A stretch of DNA of 64,000 nt from Haloarcula salinisoli. Lineage in GTDB: Archaea > Halobacteriota > Halobacteria > Halobacteriales > Haloarculaceae. Location of the stretch: positions 310,001-374,000 of the forward strand of contig NZ_RKLQ01000001.1 of the NCBI RefSeq assembly GCF_019599405.1. The letters are read 5' to 3'. This document shows positions 42,928 to 51,700 of this stretch, piece by piece. Every line of letters starts with the position of its first letter. Positions within the stretch are counted from its first letter, which is position 1. The translations under genes and the position numbers were made by a program. Below the pieces are notes generated by a model. It worked only from the letters and a program-made list of their open reading frames with translations, made no database searches and was not told the DNA's origin.

Positions 42928-43037
42928 ATCCCTATGCCAGGGGCCAGCGGCTTCAGCGTTTCCGAGTACCTTTTTCCGCCTCGGGTGCGCTCGCTTCGCT
43001 CGCCCACCGCTCGGCGCAAAAATCTACGCTAAAAAGG

Positions 43038-43066
43038 CTGAACGCTCGGCTACGCCTCGCGTTCAG
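43038..43066. other. Hairpin in the 42.93-43.18 kb intergenic region
   Basis: CTGAACGC (43038-43045) and GCGTTCAG (43059-43066) can pair around a 13-nt loop. The surrounding 248 nt hold GC-rich palindromic pieces and AAAAATC/AAAAAGG runs but no gene. This may be the 3' region of the MFS gene transcript. Confidence 0.3.
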
Positions 43067-43175
43067 TGAACCGCGCTCACTCCGTTCGCGCGAATGCTCA
43101 CTGTACGCCTGTATCGACCGCACTGGGAAAGGTCGTCTCTGCTTTCGAGGGTTCGACAGCTGTCTCCCCTCGTTC

Positions 43176-44348
43176 TCACGCCCGCGCCGTCTCGGGCAGA
43201 CGGCCGTCGGCGTGTAGCAGGAGCAACACGACCAGCAGCGCGACCAGCCCGCCGCCCATCCACTCGAAGATGGTCGGGAACGAAACGCCGGCGTCACGGA
43301 GGAGTCCGACCAGCAGGCTCCCGGGGGCCTGGATGAGCATCATCCCGGCGCCGTAGGCCGAGTACGCGCTGGCCCGATGGTAGTCCGGCAGCGAGCCCAG
43401 CAGGTAGGTGTCGACGGCGGGGAAGATGCTGTGGATGACATAGCCCATGACTGTGCTGAGCGCCGCCAGCGGCCAGAACCCGCCCACTGCGGGCAGGAGG
43501 AGGATACAGCCCGTAAACGAGGCGAGGATAGCCAGCATATACGGAACAGCGGGCAGCCGGTCGGCGAGCCGGCCACTGAGGTAGAACGCCGGGACGCCGG
43601 CGGCGAAAAGCACCTGCAGCAGCGTCCGACCGGTGCGCTCCGCGATACCGATGGTCCCCAGATACGTCACATAGAAGTTGAACACGCCGTTCCAGACCAT
43701 CGTCGTCAGTCCGAGCGTGGCCACGGCCGTCAGGACGATGGGCCACTGGGCGCGGACCGCAGCCAGAAACTCCGTGTCTTGCTGTCCGGCGTCGGGAAAG
43801 TCGGTCCGTCGGGCGACGAGCGTGAAGACGACGGTCATCAGCGCTGCGGCGACGGCCAGCGCCTGGAGCGTGGTCCGCCAGTTCCCGACGAGGAGTGCGG
43901 CGGTGACGATGCCGGGCGCGGCCACGGCGGCGAGCTGGCTGGCGACGCCGTGTTGTCCGAGCGCCCGCCCGGGGGACTCGGGGAAGAGCTCGCTGATGAG
44001 CGGGTTCGCGGCGATGAAGTAGACGCCGCTTGCGGTCCCCATGACGAAGGCGCCGACCAGCAACAGCGTCGGGTCGGTCGTCAGGGCGGTAAAGGCCGTG
44101 CCGGCGGTCAGTATCACGCCCGAGGCGAAGATGGCCTGCGCTCTGCTGATTCGGGTCAGCAGGAGCCCGGTCGGGAGCCGGGGCACCGCGCTGCCGGCCC
44201 ACACCAGTGTCGCCAGCAGCCCCAGCGTGGCGTCGCTCGCCCCGGTGGCCGCTCTGATGGGTTCGATGAGCGGTGCGAAGACGACGCGGGCGAGGTTGAT
44301 GAAGAATATCAGCCCGAGCAACGAGCCGAAGACGGACCGGCGGGACAC
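43176..44348 (-). CDS. MFS transporter
   Basis: The 390-residue protein has twelve predicted membrane segments and the early MFS loop motif (GLLLTRISRAQAIF). I chose a GTG start (VSRRSVFGSL). An upstream ATG at 44429 would put translation start before the palindromic TATA box at 44394-44408, and the intervening residues are unlike an MFS N-terminus. The substrate is unknown. Confidence 0.8.
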   Translation of the reverse strand: MSRRSVFGSLLGLIFFINLARVVFAPLIEPIRAATGASDATLGLLATLVWAGSAVPRLPTGLLLTRISRAQAIFASGVILTAGTAFTALTTDPTLLLVGAFVMGTASGVYFIAANPLISELFPESPGRALGQHGVASQLAAVAAPGIVTAALLVGNWRTTLQALAVAAALMTVVFTLVARRTDFPDAGQQDTEFLAAVRAQWPIVLTAVATLGLTTMVWNGVFNFYVTYLGTIGIAERTGRTLLQVLFAAGVPAFYLSGRLADRLPAVPYMLAILASFTGCILLLPAVGGFWPLAALSTVMGYVIHSIFPAVDTYLLGSLPDYHRASAYSAYGAGMMLIQAPGSLLVGLLRDAGVSFPTIFEWMGGGLVALLVVLLLLHADGRLPETARA

Positions 44349-44393
44349 AGCCGGCGTTGGGCCGATACCGCAAAGGCGCTTCCGGAACGCCGC

Positions 44394-44408
44394 GGCCTTT
44401 TTAAGGCC
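44394..44408. promoter_or_regulatory. Palindromic TATA box shared by two divergent genes
   Basis: GGCCTTTTTAAGGCC is a near-perfect palindrome with a TTTTTAA/TTAAAAA core. It lies 20 nt before the rightward zinc-finger ATG (44428) and 46 nt before the leftward MFS GTG (44348). One element could serve both directions, giving a leaderless zinc-finger mRNA and a short MFS leader. Confidence 0.55.
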
Positions 44409-44427
44409 GGCTGTCACACTGGGGCAC

Positions 44428-44598
44428 ATGGACTCGGTCAGAAAGGCCCTCCGGAGCGGGGACGTCGAGAAGGACAGCTACGGACGGCTCTCGTGTAGCG
44501 CCTGCGAGGAGGAGCTGGCGACGGACAACGACCCCGACGAAATCGGGAAACAGCGGGTCTGTCCGGAGTGTGGGAGCACCTGGACGGAGCTGAGCTAG
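44428..44598 (+). CDS. HVO_0758-type zinc-finger microprotein
   Basis: The 56-residue protein has the layout RKALRSGDVEKDSYGRLSCSAC (part) then CPECGSTWTELS, matching the haloarchaeal HVO_0758 zinc-finger family in length and sequence pattern. Four Cys (two CxxC pairs, about 23-26 and 45-48) bind one zinc. Its TAG stop is part of a CTAG palindrome that also supplies the stop of the convergent gene. Confidence 0.88.
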   Translation: MDSVRKALRSGDVEKDSYGRLSCSACEEELATDNDPDEIGKQRVCPECGSTWTELS

Positions 44599-45683
44599 CG
44601 CTCGAAGACGGCGTCGAACGCGTCGGCGCCCAGCGGTTCGTACCGACCCGCATCGACGTTCTCTCTTGCGTGTTCGACCGACCCGGTCCCGACCAGCGAG
44701 CACGTCACCCCGGGCGCACTGCGTGCGAAGTTGATGGCTCGCTGGGCCCGGCTCTCCCCGGCCAGCTTCGCTTCCACGCTGTCGGGCATCTCCGTCGCCA
44801 GGCGACCTTGCATGATGGAGGCGCTCGTAAACACGTCCAGGCCGGCCTCGTGGGCGAACCACAGCGCCGATTGGGGTCCGTCGGGTCCCTCGTGGGCCGC
44901 GACGGTGAAGGCGTCGGCCATGAACACGTTGAACGGGAGCTGAATCGCCCGGAAGTGCGTCGCGGTGTTGCCCGCCGACTTGGCCGCGGCACGGGCCCGC
45001 TCTACTACCTCGGGGAGTGAGAGGTACTTCTCGTGGTCGGCCGGCACGCGGAAGGCGTCCCACGTCGCCACGCCGTAGTGGTTGATCTCACCGTCGTCGG
45101 CGCGCTCTTCCAGCCGTTCGAAGGCGGCTTCGAGCTGGTCGTAGACCTGCTCCCGACTGTTCTCGGCGAGCTGTGTCTCCGGGTTGTGGACGTAGTACAG
45201 GTCGAGGGTGTCGAGGGCGAGGTTGGAGAGCGAGCGGTCGAGCTGGTCGTCGAGAAAGGCGGGCGCGATGCAGTGCTGGCCCCCGACGAGGTCCTCGCGG
45301 TCGACCAGTCCGGTGTCGACGTACTCGCGCTGGACGAACGCGCCGGGGTCCGGTGGCCGCTCGCCGTCGAAGGGGACGAAGCCGCCTTTCGTCGCGACCA
45401 CGGCCGCGTCACGGTCGATATCGGCGTCGGCCAGCGCCCGCCCGACCACCCGCTCGGAGCGCTGGTGGCGGTAGTTGATGGCCGTGTCGACTACGTTGAC
45501 TCCCGAGGATAGCATCGTCCGGATAGCCCCGTAATACTCGTCGTCGCGCTCGTCGGTCGGCTCGCCCAGGTACGTCCCGACGCCGATGCTGGAGGCGACG
45601 CCGTCGCCGAAGCGCCGGAAGAAGGTGCGTGCGAAGTCGTCGTGGGCGTCCCGGTACGCCCACGTCCCCTCACGTGTTGCCAT
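44595..45683 (-). CDS. Aldo/keto reductase family protein
   Basis: The 362-residue protein shows the AKR pattern VVDTAINYR (catalytic Asp and Tyr), VVATKGGF (Lys) and YYVHNPE (His). A 40-residue insertion (PDPGAFVQREYVDTGLV...) lies between the Lys and His blocks. It is longer than usual AKRs and may act on a sugar or keto acid. Its stop shares 4 nt with the convergent zinc-finger stop. Confidence 0.88.
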   Translation of the reverse strand: MATREGTWAYRDAHDDFARTFFRRFGDGVASSIGVGTYLGEPTDERDDEYYGAIRTMLSSGVNVVDTAINYRHQRSERVVGRALADADIDRDAAVVATKGGFVPFDGERPPDPGAFVQREYVDTGLVDREDLVGGQHCIAPAFLDDQLDRSLSNLALDTLDLYYVHNPETQLAENSREQVYDQLEAAFERLEERADDGEINHYGVATWDAFRVPADHEKYLSLPEVVERARAAAKSAGNTATHFRAIQLPFNVFMADAFTVAAHEGPDGPQSALWFAHEAGLDVFTSASIMQGRLATEMPDSVEAKLAGESRAQRAINFARSAPGVTCSLVGTGSVEHARENVDAGRYEPLGADAFDAVFER

Positions 45684-45763
45684 ACCGGAGGTTGCGGTCG
45701 TGTGGGTAAAAGGTGCGAGGTCTGGGAGGTGGTGATTCTTACAGGGTGCTATCTACATCTAAC

Positions 45764-46028
45764 AGCCAGAAAGCCCCGGCTGTCATCGGACGCGAAGCGT
45801 CCGATTACCCGCGAGAGCTATGCTCTCGCCCTGGCTCCAGTCGGGGGCTTCGCTGTGCGCTTCCCTCACTACGTTCGGTCCAGTGCTTGCGTCAGCCGCC
45901 TTCCCGGAGCCAGCCACCGGGAGACCGGCGGTCTCCCGAGCTCGCGGGCGGCACAGCCGCCCGCGAACGCCCCTTTCAGCCCCACCCGTAGCCGGTTGAT
46001 CAGCTGGCATAGGTGGGGCTTTCTGGCT
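45764..46028 (-). ncRNA. Structured intergenic element, copy B (candidate RNA or palindromic repeat)
   Basis: Read on the minus strand it starts AGCCAGAAAGCCCC (46028-46015) and ends GGGGCTTTCTGGCT (45777-45764), a perfect 14-bp terminal pairing (P1). P2 pairs AGCCCCACC (46020-46012) with GGTGGGGCT (45986-45978). CTGAAAGGGGCG follows (45979-45968). P3 pairs GGAGCCAG/CTGGCTCC (45906-45913 with 45831-45838 on the plus strand). Four extra perfect hairpins absent from copy A are inserted: 45942-45966 (10 bp), 45918-45938 (9 bp), 45811-45829 (8 bp) and 45785-45805 (9 bp). It is directly downstream of the DHH gene, on the same strand. Confidence 0.65.
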
Positions 46029-46063
46029 CTCAGAGGTCTCTGCTGTTGCGGTTGCAATATCTG

Positions 46064-47263
46064 CTAGCGCTCGCCGGCCATGGCCTCGAACAGCCGCTCC
46101 TGGAGTTCCGCGCGTGTGACGCCCTCGCTGGGACCGAGTCCGTCGAGATAGTCGACGGATATCTTCCCGCCGCCCATGCGGGCGTGGCCGCCGCCCTCGG
46201 CCATCGGGATGTCGTCGACGACGGCCTCGATGGCGCGGCCGATGTGGACCCGGTCGTCCCGGGAGCGGCCGGCGATGCGGATAGTCCCCTCTTTCTCGCC
46301 GACGACGACGACGGCCGAGACGCCCTCCAGGGTCTCCAGTTCGTCGGCCGCCTGGGGAATCGCGTCCGTGTTCGACACCTCGCCGACGTCGCTGAAGCCG
46401 TAGGGAGCCCTGACCTCGCGGTCCCTGATGGCCCGCGATTTCACGTCCAGGACTTCCGCGTCGACCTGCGGGTTGGCGATGCGGTTCAACAGGTCGGTGT
46501 CGACGCCCTGGTAGAGGTACGCCGCCGCGGCGAAGTCGGCCGACGAGCAGCCGTTGGTCAGCGACCGCGTGTCCGACTGGATGCCGTAGATGAGTCCCGT
46601 CGCGACGTGGCTGGGCATCGCGTCCTCGGGGACGTCGGCCGTGTCGACGCCGCCGTCGGTCAGTGCGATGTCGACCTCGAAGAAGTCCCACTCCAGGTCC
46701 TCGAAGTACTCGGCGAAGATAGTCGCACACGCGCCCATATCGGTTCGGACGTCGGTGAACTCGGTGCCGGTCCCGCCGCCGGGGTGGTGGTCGATGACGG
46801 CGATGGGTTCTATCTTCTCGGCGCCGGCGAAGCCGCGGGGCTCGTTGTGGTCGACGAGCACGACCGCCTCCGTCTCGATGTCACCGACCGACTCGACGCG
46901 GTCGAAATCCAGGTCCAGCACTGTCTCGAAGGCTCTGTTTTCCGGCCGACGGATCTCGCCGGAGTAGCACAGCTTCGTGTCGGTCCCCGCGGCGGTCGCG
47001 AGCTGGTCGACGGCCAGCGCCGACGACATCGCGTCCGGGTCGGGGTTGGGATGCATCAGCACCGTCACGGCGTCGTACTCGGTCAGCAGCGACTGGAGCC
47101 GGGTGACTGGTGGCCGCGTCAGATACCGATAGAGCGCGAAGCCGCCGCCAAACAGCACGATAAGGCCGACGACGACACCGGCTACCAGCACCGGATTCTC
47201 GCTCACGTAGCCCGGGAGCCCCTCGGCCAGACTGACGAGGTTCCCCTGGGCCAGCGGATTCAT
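46064..47263 (-). CDS. Membrane-anchored DHH/DHHA1 phosphoesterase
   Basis: The 399-residue protein has one N-terminal membrane helix (about 24-45). A DHH domain follows, with HPNPDPDAM (71-79), VDHNE (138-142) and DHHPGG (158-163), and then a DHHA1 domain with GGGHARMGGGKI near 366-377. Relatives are nanoRNases (NrnA), RecJ-like enzymes and cyclic dinucleotide phosphodiesterases. Membrane anchoring favours a signalling-nucleotide or nanoRNA role at the membrane, which is inference. Copy B of the structured element follows its stop. Confidence 0.88.
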   Translation of the reverse strand: MNPLAQGNLVSLAEGLPGYVSENPVLVAGVVVGLIVLFGGGFALYRYLTRPPVTRLQSLLTEYDAVTVLMHPNPDPDAMSSALAVDQLATAAGTDTKLCYSGEIRRPENRAFETVLDLDFDRVESVGDIETEAVVLVDHNEPRGFAGAEKIEPIAVIDHHPGGGTGTEFTDVRTDMGACATIFAEYFEDLEWDFFEVDIALTDGGVDTADVPEDAMPSHVATGLIYGIQSDTRSLTNGCSSADFAAAAYLYQGVDTDLLNRIANPQVDAEVLDVKSRAIRDREVRAPYGFSDVGEVSNTDAIPQAADELETLEGVSAVVVVGEKEGTIRIAGRSRDDRVHIGRAIEAVVDDIPMAEGGGHARMGGGKISVDYLDGLGPSEGVTRAELQERLFEAMAGER

Positions 47264-47305
47264 ATTCCGTATCTGCTTCGGGAAACAATAAGAAGGTTCC
47301 CCCGA

Positions 47306-48190
47306 TTACCCCACGTACGATTCAATTGCAGCCCGATACCCCTCCCTGAACGTCGGGTAGGCGAACTCGTAACCCAGATTTCGAAGCCTGTCGTTCGAAC
47401 AGCGCTTGCTCGTCTGGATGCGGCGCCTGGCCGTCTCGGAGAGGTCGGGGTCGTCGAGACGCTCCGCAGTGGTCTGTTTCGGCGGGAACGCGACATCGCA
47501 GGCCTCGGCCAGCCAGTCCGCAAAGGCCCACTTCTCGACCGGCTCGTCGTCCACTACGAGGACGACCTCGTTGCGGTGGTCTTCTTCCAGCAGGAAGCAG
47601 ACGGCTCCAGCCGCGTCGTCCCGGTGGACCATGTTCAGATAGCCAGCCGTCACCGGTCCCTCCAGATACCGCTCCAGTCGGTAGCGCTCCGGTCCGTACA
47701 GGCCCGCATAGCGCGCGACCGCCCCGTGGCCGCCGTACTCGGCCGGCCGCTCGCGAGCCACGCGTTCGGCCTCCGCAAGCACTTCGGTCTTCTCGGTCTG
47801 GGGGTCCAGTGGCGTCGCCTCGTCGACCCACGCGCCGTCGTGGTCGCCGTAGACGCCGGTGCTGGAGGTGTACACCAGCCGCTCGGGGGCGTCGGCCCGC
47901 GCCCAGAAGTGGTCGATTGCAGTTTTGAGCCCCTCGACGTACACCTCGCGGGCGACGTCGGCCCCCCGACCGCCCGAACTCGCCGCGAAGACGACCCAGT
48001 CGGCGTCGGGAACCGCCGACAGCGAGTCGTCGTCGGTGACGTCCGCCTGGACCGCCTCGAAGCCGGCGTCCTCGATAGCCTCGAGGCCGCGCTCGGAGCG
48101 TCGCACCCCGACGACGTCGTGGTCGTCCCGGAGCTGTCGACCCAGCTCCAGCCCGACGTAGCCACAGCCCAGGATGGCGACCCGACTCAT
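47306..48190 (-). CDS. NAD(P)-dependent epimerase/YeeZ-like SDR protein
   Basis: The 294-residue extended SDR has an N-terminal GCGYVGLELGRQL nucleotide site and YTSSTGVYGDHDG, the Ser/Tyr region of sugar epimerases. The usual YxxxK lysine is not clearly present, as in YeeZ-type members. The substrate is unknown. It overlaps the upstream DUF5791-like gene by 4 nt. Confidence 0.85.
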   Translation of the reverse strand: MSRVAILGCGYVGLELGRQLRDDHDVVGVRRSERGLEAIEDAGFEAVQADVTDDDSLSAVPDADWVVFAASSGGRGADVAREVYVEGLKTAIDHFWARADAPERLVYTSSTGVYGDHDGAWVDEATPLDPQTEKTEVLAEAERVARERPAEYGGHGAVARYAGLYGPERYRLERYLEGPVTAGYLNMVHRDDAAGAVCFLLEEDHRNEVVLVVDDEPVEKWAFADWLAEACDVAFPPKQTTAERLDDPDLSETARRRIQTSKRCSNDRLRNLGYEFAYPTFREGYRAAIESYVG

Positions 48191-48615
48191 CGTTTCTGAC
48201 TCTCGATGTAGCTGTGCAAGAGCGCGTACTCCTCGAGTGTCATCGGGTAGCGCCCCTCTATCTTCTGCTGTATCTCCTTGGGTTCGAGCTGGCTGTCGAT
48301 GCCGGAGGCCAGGGCCTCGACGTCCATCACGGCCGTCGTCATCCCCATCAGGAGGATGTCCTGGGCCTCGGCCTGCAGGGTGTCGGCGTCGGGCTGGTCG
48401 GGATCGGTCGCGAGGACGGCCATCGCGTCGGAGAGCGAGAGCTGTGCGACTTCGCCGTCTGCGACCGCCTCGACTGTCTCGCGGTCCAGTTCAGTCTCGT
48501 CGACGACGGTGTCGGCGCCGACGGACGCGACCGTCTCGGCGAGCACCGACCCGTAGGCCGAACGCAGCGCCTCGGGCGACTGCTCGCCCGCATCCGGAAA
48601 TTCGGCTCTGAGCAT
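48187..48615 (-). CDS. Conserved haloarchaeal protein (DUF5791-like)
   Basis: The 142-residue acidic helical protein matches, as I recall, a haloarchaeal family called DUF5791; I could not check it. YPMTLEEYALLHSYIESQ at the C-terminus is the most distinctive block. It shares an ATGA overlap with the epimerase gene downstream, so they form an operon. Confidence 0.65.
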   Translation of the reverse strand: MLRAEFPDAGEQSPEALRSAYGSVLAETVASVGADTVVDETELDRETVEAVADGEVAQLSLSDAMAVLATDPDQPDADTLQAEAQDILLMGMTTAVMDVEALASGIDSQLEPKEIQQKIEGRYPMTLEEYALLHSYIESQKR

Positions 48616-48719
48616 GGCCGTGGCTACGGGGCGGGGGTGTAATAGGAATTGGCTTCGCCGCTGATACTATCGGTTTCGAAAGGTACCGGTGGCCCGCATT
48701 CGAGGGGTCCGGGACAGCG

Positions 48720-51700
48720 CTACCCCGGCTCGGGCCACCCCGCTGACGTCTCAACGGAGTTACCGTCCTTGTCGCCGACCCCGCGTGGCTTCGGTGGCAC
48801 CGCGACGACGACGCCGGTGTCGGCCCGGAAGGAGATGCGTGTGTTCTGTCCCAGCCGCTCGCTGTTCCCGTCACCGTCGACGTCGAGCTGGACTGCTCGG
48901 TCCTCGCGGACGTACCGCACCGCTGCGCCGGGGGCCCCGGGCGGGCCGTGGTTGGCCGTCACGCTGAAGCGGGCGTAGGTCCCCTCGACTGTCACCCACC
49001 AGATGTTCAGCGTCAGATACCACGGGAGGTAGGGCGGTGCGAGCGGCAAGCCGGCGGGCAACACCTGCGCCCCGAGCTTTTTCTTCGCGACTCGTTCGAC
49101 CTCCTCACGGGTCCGGTCGGCGAGTGCGCTCTGGACCCGGCTGCGCGAGCGGTCGCGGACGATGTTGGCGGTTCGGTTCACCAGCCCCTTCGGCGGTCGC
49201 GCCCCGGTGGTCGACAGCGCTTTGGTCGTCGTTCGCAGGAGTCTGAGACGGAGCCAGTCCTGTTTCAGTGTGGAGAGCCCCCGACGGCTGCCGGCCACCT
49301 CGGCGACGCGGGTGGCCGCGGACTCGTTTGCGAGGGCCAGCCCACGCGACGCCGTCGTCTCCCATCGGTCCATCGCATCCTCGACGATGCGTTCGCTTTC
49401 CCGCTTTCCGGCGTCCGTCCCAGTGCGTACCCGCTCGACGAGCGCAGCGACGACGGCGTCGTTGGCCCGGGCGACCTCGGTCCGGAGTCGCTGTCGGCGC
49501 TGGCGGACGGTCGTGTTCGAACCGGCCTCGGTGTCCTCGGCCGCCGCCAGCGTCTTCGCCGCCGTCGCGAGGCCGACCCGGTTCCGGCTGCCGGTGCCGG
49601 CCGTTAGCACCTCGGTCGCGGCGTTACCGTAGGGAATAGAGAACACGTTGACGTTCCGGGCGACGAGCGGGTGTTCGGTCCCGTCGACGGCCGGGACCCG
49701 CGACTCGCTCACCGACGCCAGCGTCAGGTACTGCGGCTGGGCGTCGACCTGTGTCCGGACCGGCCCTGCCGGACCGGTCGGCGTCGGTCGTGTCCGGGGC
49801 ACGCGCGTCTCGCGGGCGGTCAGTGCCCGCCTGAGTCCGGCCAGCGACCCGCCCGGAACCGCCGCTAGCTGGTCGGTGATGTCGGATTCGACCGCTGAGT
49901 GGTTGCCCGCCGCCCCGCTCAACCGCCGGGAAACGGCGTCGAGGAACGCGACCCGGGCCGCGACACGGGCCCGCTGGGCAACGCTGTCGTAGGTCTCGGG
50001 CGCGTCGACCAGCTCTGCCCGTCGTTGCTGGAGCTTTCCCTGGAGCCGCTGGGCGGGGTTGGTCTGGAAGGTCCCAACTGTGCCACGGTCGGTCCGAATA
50101 GCGATGTCTCGCACGCGCTCGCGAAGTCCACGCAGGTCCCGGGCTATCCAGGTGTGTATCGAGTCCGGTCGCTCCCCGGTGATACGCACCGTCTCTTGCT
50201 CGAACTCCGCCAGTGCGACCTCTTTTGCGAGTGGGTTCCGGCCCCGGTCCAGCAGCCTGTCTTTCGCCGTCTGTTCAACGTCGGCGAGATTCTCTCCCCC
50301 GAGCGGACTCCCATCCGCATCGTGGACTGTCTCGATGCCACGGACCGGCACGAGGGAGTCGTTCCGATGGTTGCCGACGAGGGCGAGACTCACGTCGAAT
50401 CGCTCGGTACGCTTGTTTCTGGTGACCCTGTTGCTGTTGCCGTTCACCCAGGTCACCTTGCGCGTGTGCGTGATTTCGATGGTCCGCCCCCATCGGTCGA
50501 ACGCGTGCCAGCCATCCGGGCTGTCCACCTCGCTCTCGACCGTTCCGACGATGGTCGCGGTCGATTCGGTGGTATCTCTGGCAACGGTCCAGTTGGGGCC
50601 CGGCGACGCTGGCCGGTCGGGTCGGCCGCCCCAGCGGTGCTCACGTTCGGTCACGACCGTCGCCTCGACAGTGTAGGCGTCCCTGGCGGTGGCGTTGAGC
50701 GCGCCGGGCAGCCCGACCTCCCGGTAGGCCGCGTCGGCGGTCCCGTTGACGCCGATATGGAGCGGGTCGCCTGGTCCCGTCGCAGCTTCGGCGCCCGTGG
50801 TGATGTTCTGACTCGCCGGCCGGTAGCTGGTCTGGCTGAGGATGTCCTTGGCGAGCTGGCTGTTGGAGCCGGCGACGATATCGGTGATTCCGACGGCGGC
50901 CGTCGCTTCCTTGAGTGCCTGTCGCCCCTCGGGGTCACTCCGGCCGAACACTGACCGCTGCACCCCGAGCAGGGCGCCGTTGGTGGCCAGGCTCGCGTGT
51001 CTGTTCGCGATGACGTTCTCGATTGGCGCCCCGCCGAACTGCGCGTATCCACGCGCCCACGCGATGGGATACAGTCGGGCGGTCATGCGCTGGCTCAGCC
51101 CGGGTTTCGTCAGCCCGTTCGTCACTCTGGTCTCGTAGGTGTCGATCTGGTCGTGGACGTGTAACACCGGCGTCGGGACGACGACGGTCCGGTCGACGGT
51201 CCGCCGGGTGAGGACCTCGCCGTCACGACGGGCGGTCAGCGTGACGTTCTCGACGGTGGCGCGGACGGCGGTGTCGTTGTCGCCGGCGCGCTCGACGTGG
51301 ACGCGCCCGATAGCCCGCTCGTACTCGCCCGTCGAATCTACTGCTGGCAGGGACGCCGTCGCCGTCACCCCGTCGCTGCGGGCCGAGAGCCGTTCCAGGT
51401 TCGCACGCACCTGCAGATACACCCGGAGTCGCAGGCTGTCACGGAACGGCCGGTCGTCGCTCAGTGCCCGGCCGACGGGTGTGTCGGCCGGTTCGACGAC
51501 CGGCGAGGTGGCGGCCCGGCGACTGGCCGTCGCGACGCCATCCCGGACGGCGGTCGCGCTGGCAGCGCTCACCTGAGACAGCGAGCGTTCGACCGCCGTC
51601 TCGTCGGGCGCCGACTCGGTCGACAGCGTCGGTGCGAGCGAGAGACTGGCCACCACCAGGACGACGCCGACCACGGCAAAGGGCACGCGGCCCCGCCGGT

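Noticed and set aside
44348-44429. A start at ATG 44429 for the MFS transporter
   Set aside because: It would lie upstream of the apparent TATA box and add 27 basic residues not seen in MFS proteins.
45764-46028. A complete IS200/IS605 element
   Set aside because: No TnpA or TnpB gene or remnant is found; only palindromes and shared blocks. A derived non-autonomous element remains possible.
46013-48199. A 728-residue rightward reading frame across the DHH and epimerase genes
   Set aside because: Both genes on the other strand have clear domains and motifs. The long frame has no domain and runs through element B.
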